Assembly (NCBI GenBank): GCA_030038435.1 | Contig: JASHOY010000310.1 | Location: 1 to 36,304 of the forward strand | Direction: 5' to 3' | Length of the DNA stretch: 36,304 nucleotides | Source of the DNA: Acidobacteriaceae bacterium | Lineage (GTDB): Bacteria > Acidobacteriota > Terriglobia > Terriglobales > Acidobacteriaceae | Shown: one piece after another, positions 8,252-16,111 of the stretch | Layout: every line of letters starts with the position of its first letter | Position numbering within the stretch: the stretch's first letter is position 1 | The notes under the pieces: model-generated | The model's database searches: none | Told to the model about the DNA's origin: nothing | What the model saw: the letters and a program-made list of their open reading frames with translations, nothing else | Made by a program: the position numbers and the translations under genes

Positions 8252-9288
8252 TGCGCACCCGCCTGCTTCATAGCTCTGCGATAGCCGGCCACGTCCCGGT
8301 TGTGCTGCTCGAGCGTGGTCGCAAACAACGAATGCCCCTGCGGGTTGGCCCCCGCGGCTACAAAGTAAAGAAATTTCGTCTGGGCCGGATGCATCGCGGC
8401 CCGCAGCGCAGCAATTCCGGGATTCGCTACCGGCCCCGGCGGCAGGCCCGCATGAAGATACGTGTTGTACGCCGTGTCCAGGGTCAGGTCGCTCTTGTGA
8501 ATCGCTCCCCGCCAGCGCCCGTCCAGTTCCAGTCCGTAAATCACCGAAGGGTCGCTCATCAGCGGCATGTTTTTTTCGAGCCGGTTCTCGAAGACGCTCG
8601 CCACCAGCGGCCGCTCCGAATCCACCGCCGTCTCCCGCTCTACCAGCGAAGCGATGGTTACAATTTGATGCACGTTCTGCTTCAACCCCAGCTCCCGTGC
8701 TACCGCGCGAAAGCGGCGCACCATCGTCTCTGCCACCTGGCGGTCGGTCGCGTTTGGAGAAAAACGGTAGGTGTCTGGAAACAGATAGCCCTCAAGGCTC
8801 TTTGCCTGTGAGTCCAGATCGCTCACTAACCCCGCCTCTTCCACTGCCGTAAGCAGGAACTGGCGCCGCGTCCCAATGCCGGCCTGTTGCAGCTTCGCGC
8901 CGATCTCGAAAATGTTCGCGCCTTCGGGAACGGTGACTGAAACCGTGTAAACATCCCCGCGTTCAATGCGGTCATACACCTCTAAAACCGTGGCCGCATG
9001 GGTAAAGCGGTACTCTCCGGCTTTCAGCGTCCCTTCTTTCAGCAGCCGCACCAAGTCGAAGGCGAACCGGCTGCGCACCACCCCCGCCGCTTCCAGATCC
9101 CTGCCGATTTGCGCCGTCGATGAGCCCGACGCAATATTGACCAGAGTTTCACCGCTGGGCCCAAATGGAGTCACAACCAGCCACGCCGCGCCGCCCACGG
9201 CAGCAAGGGCAACGAGGAGCACTCCCTTTAGCAGGCCCGCAACGCCTAAGCGCTTCTTTTTCCTGCTCTTCCGCGTGTTTGCCGCCAT
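8248..9288 (-). CDS. mltG: Endolytic murein transglycosylase MltG (YceG-like)
   Basis: MltG cleaves nascent peptidoglycan strands in the periplasm and is thought to end glycan chain synthesis. The 346-aa product has the usual size. It has a basic cytoplasmic N-terminus (KSRKKKRLG), one membrane helix at about residues 17-39 and a LysM-like region (SGSSTAQIGRDLEAAGVV). The YceG catalytic domain follows, with EGYLFPDTYRF, TIASLVERETAVDSERPLVASVFENRL, MPLMSDPSVIYG and NTYLHAGLPPGPVANPGIAAL. The first Glu of VERET, residue 217, corresponds to the catalytic Glu of the E. coli enzyme. The stop overlaps the lipoprotein gene by four bases. The gene is divergent from ruvX, a pairing also seen in other bacteria where mltG and ruvX are neighbours. 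Confidence 0.96.
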   Translation of the reverse strand: MAANTRKSRKKKRLGVAGLLKGVLLVALAAVGGAAWLVVTPFGPSGETLVNIASGSSTAQIGRDLEAAGVVRSRFAFDLVRLLKEGTLKAGEYRFTHAATVLEVYDRIERGDVYTVSVTVPEGANIFEIGAKLQQAGIGTRRQFLLTAVEEAGLVSDLDSQAKSLEGYLFPDTYRFSPNATDRQVAETMVRRFRAVARELGLKQNVHQIVTIASLVERETAVDSERPLVASVFENRLEKNMPLMSDPSVIYGLELDGRWRGAIHKSDLTLDTAYNTYLHAGLPPGPVANPGIAALRAAMHPAQTKFLYFVAAGANPQGHSLFATTLEQHNRDVAGYRRAMKQAGAQ

Positions 9289-9419
9289 GCCGTCCTGGAA
9301 AGGTCCTCACTGTTGTAGATGACGCAAAAACTCGCTGCCGGGACCCGGCTCTCTCTTTCGATTCTAGACTCTGCATTTGGATGCACATAGCGCCGGCAAT
9401 GGGGCCGGTTTTAAGCTGA

Positions 9420-9881
9420 ATGACGGGAGACCAGAGCTTGCAGGCTGCCGCACCACTTCGCTACCTCGCCCTTGACGTCGGCAATCGCCGTATCGGAGTA
9501 GCCGTCTCCGACGAGTTGGGTCTTACTGCGCAGCCGGTGTTGACGCTCGAACGCCGGCGTAACCCGCGCGAAGACCTGCGCTCGCTCGCTCGCCTCGCCC
9601 GCCGCTTTGGCGTCGCCGGCATTGTCGTCGGCAATCCCCTTCATCTCGACGGATCGGAAAGCGCTCAAACCGCAAAGACTCAGGCCTTCGCGGCCGCACT
9701 CGGCGAACTTACCGGCTTGCCCATCCATCTCCACGACGAACGCCTCACCTCCCACCAGGCTCACCAGATCCTTTACCAGACCGGCCATCCCCGCCAGCAG
9801 CACCATCGCGTCGTCGATCAGGTCGCCGCCACGCTCATACTCAAAGACTTTCTCGAGGAAAGCAAAAAACGCAGCGAATAA
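9420..9881 (+). CDS. ruvX: RuvX/YqgF RNase H-like Holliday junction resolvase family protein
   Basis: The 153-aa product matches the RuvX/YqgF family, a small RNase H-fold nuclease linked to pre-16S rRNA processing and Holliday junction resolution. Visible motifs are YLALDVGNRRIGVAVSDELG with the first catalytic Asp at residue 19, GIVVGNPLHLDGSES, LPIHLHDERLTSHQA with an acidic pair, and HHRVVDQVAATLILKDFLE with the last acidic residue. The ATG at 9420 lacks a clear Shine-Dalgarno. A TTG six codons downstream (9438) has GGGAG at a good distance and is an alternative start that keeps the whole domain. Confidence 0.94.
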   Translation: MTGDQSLQAAAPLRYLALDVGNRRIGVAVSDELGLTAQPVLTLERRRNPREDLRSLARLARRFGVAGIVVGNPLHLDGSESAQTAKTQAFAAALGELTGLPIHLHDERLTSHQAHQILYQTGHPRQQHHRVVDQVAATLILKDFLEESKKRSE

Positions 9882-10109
9882 ACCAATCGGGCGACCCAAT
9901 CTGATTTGGGCATTGCTTTGCCAGTCGCGGAAAAACCCAATTGAAGGAGCTTTGTAACAAGGACGCGCTTCAGTCGGGCCGAGGGTTTCGCAGAATAAGC
10001 GCGGGCTTTCAGCCCTGCTGCTCCCGGCCTCCTGGCGCGGGTCAAATTACATCGTGAATCTCCGGCAGGCTGCACAAGACGCTACGAGCTACCGGCTGCA
10101 AGCTCCCCC
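9882..10109. other. Convergent intergenic stretch with a small hairpin
   Basis: No gene is seen between ruvX and the VWFA gene, which converge here. GGGCT-TTC-AGCCC (10003-10015) forms a 5-bp stem with a 3-nt loop and is GC-rich on both sides. It could be a weak terminator or one copy of an intergenic palindromic repeat. I found no second copy in this window. Confidence 0.4.
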
Positions 10110-11159
10110 CTACTGCCCGCTATTGCCATTCGGCGCGTAGTAGCCCTTGCGCGTCTGAATCTTGATACCCTGACCGCAATCCATTGAGATTTTGCGGAAG
10201 GTGCCGTCGAGCTTGGTATTGCTGGGCGTGTAGGTGGCCAGGTATTCGCTGCGCAGCTCATCGCTGATCTGCTGAAATGCCGCTGTCAGCTTGCGGCCAT
10301 TGTTGCCAACGTCGATCAGGTGCCCTCCGGTCTGCTCGCTGATCTGCTTGGCCGCGGAGTAGCCGTAATATCCCATGCCGGCGTTGATATACCCGCCCAC
10401 ATCGGCAATGAGAATCACGTAAACCATCACATTGGAGCGCTGCGCCGCCGCGATAGCTTCGCCGATCTTGTGGTCGCTGCCCTCATCCTGCCCGTCGGTC
10501 AAAATGATCAAGGCCTTGCGCCCGGTCTGCTGGCTCAGCTTCTCCGTGGCAGATTGGTAGATCGCATCATAGAGCAGCGTGCCTTTGGGATCGCCGCTGG
10601 TTGGCAGTGGTCCTCCGCCCAGGCCGGGCAACCCGCCCCCATTCCCGCCGGCGGTGTTGATTTGCGCCTTGTTCATGGCGTCGGCCAGCTCCCGCGGGCT
10701 GTTGGTAAAGTCCTGGAGCAGGTCCACATTCACATCGAACGAGGCCAGGAATGCCTGATCCTGCGGCCGCAACACGTCGCGCAGGAATTCGGCGCCCGCC
10801 TGCTGCTCCAGCGGCAGCACGTCCTGTTGACTGCCCGAGGTGTCAAGCAGAATACCCAGTGTCAGCGGCAGGTTGGTCTCGGCCTCGAAGCTCTTCATGG
10901 TCTGCGGAACCCCGTCTTCCCTGATCGTGCACTCATTGCGCGTCAGGTGAGGAACCAGTTCGCCGTGCTTGTCCCTGGCGTTGAAAAACACGTCCACCAG
11001 GTTGACATTCACTTTGAATGTGGCCACCGACTGGTCGGGTGGAAGCGCGGGCGCATTGCTGACCGGCGAGGCGTCCGGCGAGGGAGCAAGCTGTCCCCAT
11101 GCCCCGGCAGGCAAAGGCAGGGCAAGTAGCAACGCGGCAACTCGAATCCGGCTCAGCAT
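10110..11159 (-). CDS. Secreted VWFA-domain protein of the acidobacterial type
   Basis: The 349-aa product begins with a signal peptide (VAALLLALPLPAGAWG). It then shows the pattern of the acidobacterial VWFA-related family (TIGR03436-like). An N-terminal strand block is present (FKVNVNLVDVFFNARDKHGELVPHL, IREDGVPQTMKSFE), followed by a von Willebrand A domain. The domain has an intact metal site, LGILLDTSGSQQDV (Asp106, Ser108, Ser110), and RKALIILTDGQDEGS with a later Asp. It ends LRSEYLATYTPSN and IQTRKGYYAPN, the usual closing motif. Such proteins are numerous in Acidobacteria and their role is unknown. Protein-protein adhesion in the envelope is a reasonable guess. It is divergent from a second member of the family. 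Confidence 0.85.
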   Translation of the reverse strand: MLSRIRVAALLLALPLPAGAWGQLAPSPDASPVSNAPALPPDQSVATFKVNVNLVDVFFNARDKHGELVPHLTRNECTIREDGVPQTMKSFEAETNLPLTLGILLDTSGSQQDVLPLEQQAGAEFLRDVLRPQDQAFLASFDVNVDLLQDFTNSPRELADAMNKAQINTAGGNGGGLPGLGGGPLPTSGDPKGTLLYDAIYQSATEKLSQQTGRKALIILTDGQDEGSDHKIGEAIAAAQRSNVMVYVILIADVGGYINAGMGYYGYSAAKQISEQTGGHLIDVGNNGRKLTAAFQQISDELRSEYLATYTPSNTKLDGTFRKISMDCGQGIKIQTRKGYYAPNGNSGQ

Positions 11160-11447
11160 TTCAATATGTTGGACGAAAATCCACTTACGAAGAAAGCATA
11201 CCCCGAATTGCTGAGCGGTGGGGGAAAGCGCATTGCGGCGTCTGGTGCCAGTTCGAAATTCGCTTTTCCCGTTTGAAATCGCCTCCCGGCCCTGGACTCA
11301 CTTGCAACTCGAGATGACGATTCACAGGCAACCACCGGTGATCTGGCGCGTCTGATACTCTGTCAGGTGCAGCATCCTGCGCTGACCAAGTGGTGCGCGA
11401 ATGCACCGGCGGAACCGTTTCGGCGCCAGGGAAGGACGGGGATTTTC

Positions 11448-12779
11448 GTGAAGTCTGGATTAACGGCAGTTTTGCTGGCAGCATCTCTGAGTAGCGGACC
11501 GGCGTTGTGTGCCGCGGCCCAAACCCAGCAGCAACAGTCCCAAGCCAAGAATCAGCAGCCGGCCGCTCCCAATGCCCCGGTGCCCAATGCGCCGGTGCCG
11601 CAAACGGCGCCTCCATTAGCCACCGTCGACGGCCCGGTTACGCCGGGTCAGGGCACGACCGCCCCGAGCACCTCTTCATCCTCGGGCGAAACCACGGTAC
11701 CTCCGCCGCCCGCTCCGGCAGCCCCCCCGCCACCCGCCTCGCGGCCGCAGGGTCCGCCACTTCCATCGAGCGAGCAGGATTTGGGACGCTTGGTGATTCA
11801 CGTCAACTACGTGCAGGTCCCCACCGTCGTAAAGGATGCGAAAGGCCGGTGGGTGGCCGGACTCACTCCCAATGACTTCGCCGTCTATGAGAACGGCCAG
11901 CACGTCAATCTCGCCTTTTTCAGCACCGACGCCTTTCCGTTGTCGATCGCTTATGTCATCGATCAAAGCCTTCCATCGAACATCATGGATAGGGTCAACG
12001 CCTCACTGGGCGCGATCCAGGGTTCTCTGACACCCTACGATTCGGCCGCCGTGTTCACCTACGCCAACGGCGCCAAGGAGTGGACCGGATTCACCGCCGG
12101 CCAGAGCGCACGGCTGCCCGCCGTTCTGGCTCTGGCCAAGGCCACCGGAAGCGATGCCATGGTGCCCTTAAACAGCGGCCCAATCGCCGGCGGTTGCGCG
12201 GTCATGCAGAACGGCTGGTGCATGGATCCCAACGTGCAGCGCGGGGGGTCCGCAGGCGACTCCTCCTTTATCACCATCCCCAAGGAAATTCATACCCTCA
12301 ATGACGCAATTCTGGCCGCTGCCCGCCAGCTTGCCGTTCTGCCCAAGGACCGGCGCAAGATCATTTACGTCATCTCCGATGGCAAGGAATACGGCAGCAG
12401 GGCCACTTGGAAAGAGGTCGTCCACTACCTCCAGGCCAACAATATCGCGGTTTACGGCACTCTCGTGGGCGAGTCGGCGGAGTGGGGCGTGGGCTTCATT
12501 GACCGCTTCCATCTGCCCTTCACCATGTACGACAACGTTCTCTACAAATACACCGTCGCCACCGGCGGCGATCTGGATACCCAGACCGGCACGGCGGGCA
12601 TTGAAAACAGCTACCAGAAGATCGCTGCCGAGGCACGCAATCAGTACACCCTTGGCTACTACAGCCACACCTCGATCTATGACAGCCGCTTCCGCACCAT
12701 CGATGTGCGCGTCGACCGGCCAAATCTGACCATCATTGCCAAGCGCGGCTACTATCCCTCAGGCCAGTCGTACCAGTGA
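11448..12779 (+). CDS. Second secreted VWFA-related protein with a Pro-rich linker and degenerate metal site
   Basis: I place the start at GTG 11448, where GGAAGGACGGGG lies upstream and a signal peptide follows directly (LTAVLLAASLSSGPALCAAAQ). The ATG at 11367 would add 27 residues before that signal. The product is 443 aa. Residues 25-110 are a low-complexity linker rich in Gln, Ala, Pro and Ser, including NAPVPNAPVP and a PPPPAPAAPPPPA run. The VWFA-like domain follows (VIHVNYVQVPTVVKDAKGRWVAGL, FAVYENGQHV, LSIAYVIDQSLPSN, RRKIIYVISDGKEYGS). It closes with ARNQYTLGYYSH and IIAKRGYYPSG. The MIDAS motif DxSxS is changed to DQSLP, so metal binding may be lost. It forms a divergent pair with the intact-motif protein at 10110. 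Confidence 0.85.
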   Translation: MKSGLTAVLLAASLSSGPALCAAAQTQQQQSQAKNQQPAAPNAPVPNAPVPQTAPPLATVDGPVTPGQGTTAPSTSSSSGETTVPPPPAPAAPPPPASRPQGPPLPSSEQDLGRLVIHVNYVQVPTVVKDAKGRWVAGLTPNDFAVYENGQHVNLAFFSTDAFPLSIAYVIDQSLPSNIMDRVNASLGAIQGSLTPYDSAAVFTYANGAKEWTGFTAGQSARLPAVLALAKATGSDAMVPLNSGPIAGGCAVMQNGWCMDPNVQRGGSAGDSSFITIPKEIHTLNDAILAAARQLAVLPKDRRKIIYVISDGKEYGSRATWKEVVHYLQANNIAVYGTLVGESAEWGVGFIDRFHLPFTMYDNVLYKYTVATGGDLDTQTGTAGIENSYQKIAAEARNQYTLGYYSHTSIYDSRFRTIDVRVDRPNLTIIAKRGYYPSGQSYQ

Positions 12780-12939
12780 GAATGGATGCTTGAGTCCGCG
12801 GGTTGAGGCTCAAAGCGCTTGCTTTCCCGCGGGACCGAATCGCGGCAACCTATTTCGCGGCTGCGTCGCCGCCCGCCTGCATGGCAGCACCAGTGTAAAC
12901 GCACCCGGCAGTCCAACCCTCACGCTTGCAGCTTCAAAC

Positions 12940-12976
12940 AACAAGAGACCTGTGCTTCCGGCACAGGTCTCTTGTT
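12940..12976. terminator. 16-bp perfect hairpin, bidirectional terminator
   Basis: AACAAGAGACCTGTGC (12940-12955) pairs perfectly with GCACAGGTCTCTTGTT (12961-12976) around the stable 5-nt loop TTCCG. It lies between the converging VWFA gene and tatA. A-rich and T-rich stem ends on opposite sides fit a terminator that works in both directions. Confidence 0.8.
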
Positions 12977-13021
12977 CAAAGACGGCAATCAACAGCAGCG
13001 AGCGCGTGGCCCGCGCAACAA

Positions 13022-13258
13022 TTATGCCTTGGTCTCTGTTGTGTTTGCGCTTGGCGGTGTAGAAGGCGCGTTTTGCTGCACGTTCTGGGCTGTATTCGCC
13101 GGCGGAGCCGGGTCACCAATCCCGCGGATCCCTTCCCGGAATCCCTTCAAACCTTCTCCCAGTCCCTTCCCCAGTTCCGGCAGCCGCTTGGCACCGAAAA
13201 GCACAAATGCTACGATGGCGAGCACGATCAGATGCCATGGCTGAAGCATATCGCCCAT
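13022..13258 (-). CDS. tatA: Sec-independent translocase subunit TatA/E
   Basis: The 78-aa product is a TatA-type protein, which forms the pore-like oligomer that exports folded proteins with twin-arginine signals. One membrane helix (residues 8-24, WHLIVLAIVAFVLFG) is followed by the Gly-hinged amphipathic helix starting AKRLPELGKGLGEGLKG and a polar Ala/Pro/Gln tail. GGAGGA lies upstream of the ATG at 13258. No tatB or tatC is in the window. Two proteins with twin-arginine signals are encoded about 9 kb away (22386 and 23391), so a Tat system is needed in this organism. Confidence 0.92.
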   Translation of the reverse strand: MGDMLQPWHLIVLAIVAFVLFGAKRLPELGKGLGEGLKGFREGIRGIGDPAPPANTAQNVQQNAPSTPPSANTTETKA

Positions 13259-13452
13259 TGTTATATCCTCCGTGCGCTCTGCTTTAGCCGCGCACGCTCA
13301 CTGCACTATTGTCGCACACAAGCGTCAAAACGCGCACCACCGTCTTTTTCGATTTTTCAGTGCCATCAAGAGAGCATCGCCGTCGCCCTCCGATGCGCTT
13401 CGCGACAATCAGGGCTGCCCTTGCCCCGCGCCGGTGCTGAAGGCAGGGCGCC

Positions 13453-13914
13453 TCAGTTTACGCGTGCAGGGTTACCCAGCCGGTCGGTGACCATGGTGAA
13501 AAACGTGGCGAGATCTTCCTCTTCCCCCTCGGTCAGCCTGCGATAAACCTTCATCAGCGGGAACAGGCGGGAGCCGCGCACTTCCACCGCAGGGACGGCC
13601 ATTTCGCCGCCCGGGTACTGCGTCATCTCCCAGTTGCCCGCATAGCGCCGGCGCAATACTTCGCCCAGGTAGCTGCCCCAGAGCCGCACTTCGAAATCGA
13701 TGTCCAGTTCCGGATTATCGCCAATAAGGACCAGGATTTCATCCAGTCTTTCGATCGATTCGGCACTGAAATCGAGACTGCGGCGGAACTCATCGCCGCC
13801 CCGATCGGCTGCCGCCTGAGCATACCCCTGCATCATCGCTTCGAGGCTGGGAAAGGTTGTCGACTCGAGACGCTTGCGCAGATTATTTCCCACCCTCAAA
13901 GTATATTCCGCCAT
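13453..13914 (-). CDS. Conserved hypothetical protein, 153 aa
   Basis: The frame is open from 14088, but I place the start at ATG 13914 because GAGGA lies six bases upstream and the extra 58 residues look like low-quality translated intergenic DNA. The product is acidic and soluble, with no signal or membrane segment. A mixed helix/strand second half contains LDEILVLIGDNPELDIDFEVRLWGS and YLGEVLRRRYAGNWEM, then AVPAVEVRGSRLFPLMKVYRRL. The GEVLRRxxxGxW pattern recalls small proteins of the DUF3806 kind, but I am not sure of it. It is divergent from the thioredoxin-like gene with about 95 bases between the starts. Confidence 0.6.
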   Translation of the reverse strand: MAEYTLRVGNNLRKRLESTTFPSLEAMMQGYAQAAADRGGDEFRRSLDFSAESIERLDEILVLIGDNPELDIDFEVRLWGSYLGEVLRRRYAGNWEMTQYPGGEMAVPAVEVRGSRLFPLMKVYRRLTEGEEEDLATFFTMVTDRLGNPARVN

Positions 13915-14008
13915 GCAATCCTCAGCGCAAAGCGCAGCGCTTCCGCGACATGGCACAGTACCCCGCGACTGTGGCAGACTGAAAGCACCCCCTGGAGGCT
14001 TCCCGCTT

Positions 14009-14506
14009 GTGAAAAAATGGCGCATTTTCGCTTTTGGAGCCGCACTGACGCTCTTCGCTGCAGCGGCGCATCCGGCCGCGCCGGACATTTATCCCCCGCC
14101 CAGCCAGGCGCGCACCGACATTGCCGCGGCACTACGTACCGCCGCAGCCGCGCATAAGCGCGTGTTGCTCGACTTCGGCGGAAACTGGTGCCCCGACTGC
14201 CAGGTGCTCGACATCTACTTTCACGACGCGCAAAATGCGCCCATCGTACATGCCAACTACATCGTGGTGCACATCAACATCGGCCAGATGGACGCCAACG
14301 TCAGCCTCGCCGAGCGCTATGGCATTCCGCTCAAAAAAGGTGTCCCGGCGCTGGCCGTGCTGAGCAGCCACGGCAAGCTGCTCTACAGCCAGTCCTCCGG
14401 GCAGTTTGAAAACATGCGCAGCCTCAATTCCTCCGCGCTCACCCAGTTTTTGATTCGCTGGAAGCCGGTCAAGCCGGGATGTTCCGAGGTAATGACGAAC
14501 TGCTGA
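14009..14506 (+). CDS. Exported thioredoxin-like protein (WCPDC)
   Basis: I start the 165-aa product at GTG 14009. It has CTGGAGG upstream and begins a signal peptide (KKWRIFAFGAALTLFAAAAHPAA); the ORF start at 13874 would run into the divergent neighbour's promoter. The thioredoxin-fold domain shows RVLLDFGGNWCPDCQVLDIYF with Cys61 and Cys64, VVHINIGQMD, a GVPALAVLSSHGKLLYS segment carrying the cis-Pro, and a C-terminal helix. The active-site type (WCxDC) is common in periplasmic thiol-disulfide or thioredoxin-like proteins (DUF953/Thioredoxin_7-like). Two further Cys lie at the C-terminus. The partner is unknown. Confidence 0.8.
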   Translation: MKKWRIFAFGAALTLFAAAAHPAAPDIYPPPSQARTDIAAALRTAAAAHKRVLLDFGGNWCPDCQVLDIYFHDAQNAPIVHANYIVVHINIGQMDANVSLAERYGIPLKKGVPALAVLSSHGKLLYSQSSGQFENMRSLNSSALTQFLIRWKPVKPGCSEVMTNC

Positions 14507-14529
14507 TGACCGCGCCGCCGCTTTCCCCA

Positions 14530-15159
14530 TCAGGTCAGCGGCGCAAGATGCTTGGTGTTCTGGTAGGTGTAAACAATGCGGTGCGCCACCGTAATGGTTG
14601 AAAGCACGGCCAGAACCCATAACACCGGCGCCATCACTCCCCAGTGATTGAACAGCGCGCCGAGCATGATCAGCACAACCCGCTCCGGACGCTCCATGAA
14701 ACCCACTTTGCACTGTCCGATCAGCGCTTCGGCGCGGGCCCGCGTGTAGCTGACCATGAGCGAGGTCACCATCACGAAGGCCACCAGCACCACGTAACGA
14801 AAACGATTGATGCGGCCGTAATAGACAAGCAGTCCGAAGAACAACACCACGTCGGAATAACGGTCGATCACCGAGTCGAAGAACGAGCCGAAGACCGTAA
14901 CCTGATTGGTGCGGCGTGCCACCCGGCCATCGACCATATCAAAAATGCCCGCGCCGAAAATCACCAGTCCCGCAAATAGAAACATCTCGTCGCCGTTGGT
15001 AGCGTTGGCCTGGCCAAAGAGAACGGCGGCAATGATATTGATCACCAACCCGATGAAGGTCAGTACGTTCGGTGAAATGCGGCTGAGCGCCAGTCCGTTT
15101 ACGATGCGATCAAGAAGCCAGCCGCAGGCGCGGCCAAAGGCACTGGTCCAGGAAATCAT
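14530..15159 (-). CDS. CDP-alcohol phosphatidyltransferase (PgsA/PIP-synthase-like)
   Basis: Members of this membrane enzyme family join a CDP-diacylglycerol with an alcohol such as glycerol phosphate, inositol phosphate or serine. The 209-aa product has the complete signature DG-x2-AR-x8-G-x3-D-x3-D at residues 77-99 (DGRVARR, then FGSFFDSVID). It has about six hydrophobic helices, among them VLTFIGLVINIIAAVLFG, FLFAGLVIFGAGIF, VVLFFGLLVYYG and VVLVAFVMVTSLMV. The FMERPERVVLIMLG segment is typical of the archaetidylinositol/phosphatidylinositol phosphate synthase side of the family, so the product may not be phosphatidylglycerol phosphate. It lies 13 bases downstream of greA and is probably co-transcribed with it. 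Confidence 0.88.
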   Translation of the reverse strand: MISWTSAFGRACGWLLDRIVNGLALSRISPNVLTFIGLVINIIAAVLFGQANATNGDEMFLFAGLVIFGAGIFDMVDGRVARRTNQVTVFGSFFDSVIDRYSDVVLFFGLLVYYGRINRFRYVVLVAFVMVTSLMVSYTRARAEALIGQCKVGFMERPERVVLIMLGALFNHWGVMAPVLWVLAVLSTITVAHRIVYTYQNTKHLAPLT

Positions 15160-15172
15160 TGGAGCTTCCTTG

Positions 15173-15685
15173 CTACTGCTTGGCGCCGTCGGCTTTGCTG
15201 TCCTGGTCTCCGTCGCCGGCTTCGTCGTGTATCGTTGTCAATTTTAGGACTTCGAGCTCGCGCTTGCCGTTCGGTGTAACCACCGTCGCTACGTCGCCGA
15301 CGCGCTTGCCCACCAGTCCGCGCCCAATCGGAGAGGTCGTGGATATAAGCCCCTTCGAAACATCCGACTCCTCGCTGGTGACCAGGCGATATTCAATCTC
15401 TTCTTCCTTGGTCGCATCGTAAACCACCACCGTGGATCCAAATCCCGCCTTGTCCTTGGGGATATTCGATAAGTTGACCAGGGACAGTTCCGCCATCCGC
15501 CGCTTGAGTTGTCCAAGTCGAGCATTTACGAAGTCCTGTCTCTGCTTCGCCATGTGATATTCGGCGTTCTCAGACAGATCGCCCATTGCGACTGCCTTCT
15601 TGATCTCGGCAGGAAGTTCGTGCGCAAGTTCATGCTCGAGCTGGCTGATCTCAGCCAGGAGCTGTTTTTTTATGTGATCCGGCAT
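15173..15685 (-). CDS. greA: Transcription elongation factor GreA
   Basis: GreA rescues backtracked RNA polymerase by stimulating transcript cleavage. The 170-aa product has the N-terminal coiled coil (KKQLLAEISQLEHELAHELPAEIKKAVAMGDLSENAEYHMAK, in two helices) with the acidic tip residues Asp36 and Glu39. The C-terminal FKBP-like domain shows STVVVYDATKEEEIEYRLV, STTSPIGRGLVGKRVGD and ELEVLKL. The ATG at 15685 fits the family start, and the extra 57 residues to 15856 do not. An acidic tail of about 17 residues (EAGDGDQDSKADGAKQ) extends past the usual end. A TATAGT at 15862-15867 on the minus strand is a possible -10 box, with a poor -35. Confidence 0.95.
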   Translation of the reverse strand: MPDHIKKQLLAEISQLEHELAHELPAEIKKAVAMGDLSENAEYHMAKQRQDFVNARLGQLKRRMAELSLVNLSNIPKDKAGFGSTVVVYDATKEEEIEYRLVTSEESDVSKGLISTTSPIGRGLVGKRVGDVATVVTPNGKRELEVLKLTTIHDEAGDGDQDSKADGAKQ

Positions 15686-16011
15686 CGATGATCCGTGGCG
15701 GGAGCGGGGTGGCTCATTCCGCGAAAGATAACAGAACTCTGCCCTTTCATTATACCCGCGCCAGAAAATTGGGCAGCCGGGGTTTTCTCCCGTGGCAACT
15801 CGCAGAAACACCGTCTGGTGCCGATGAGAGTCGCACGCAAATCGTTGCATCCACAATAGTTACTATAGTTTGCATGGAAAAATCTACCAGTTTTGAGTAG
15901 AAAGTTCCCGGTGCCCCAGGACAGTTGAAAACTCGCCAGGAGATAGTAAATTCCAAACTAAATCATTAAAAATCAAATATTTGCTACATTGTCGCAGTAG
16001 ATCTTTCCGCT

Positions 16012-16027
16012 TTGGCACAGCGTTTGC
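16012..16027 (+). promoter_or_regulatory. Sigma-54 (-24/-12) promoter
   Basis: The sequence TTGGCACAGCGTTTGC has the invariant GG (16014-16015) and GC (16026-16027) separated by exactly ten bases. It matches TGGCAC-N5-TTGC. Transcription would start near 16039, about 73 bases before the ATG of the Gly/Ala-rich secreted protein. Sigma-54 promoters need an enhancer-binding ATPase. None is encoded in the window. Confidence 0.72.
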
Positions 16028-16111
16028 CCGTCCTTTGGCATCAAACCGGCTAGCCTGTGTAGGGTTAGTCGGCTCGCAGGTTTCCCGCTCGAAACTACGG
16101 AGGGTAATGTG

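Noticed and set aside
10003-10015. GGGCT-TTC-AGCCC hairpin as a dispersed palindromic repeat
   Set aside because: Only one copy is seen in the window, so repeat status cannot be supported. It is mentioned only as a possible weak terminator.
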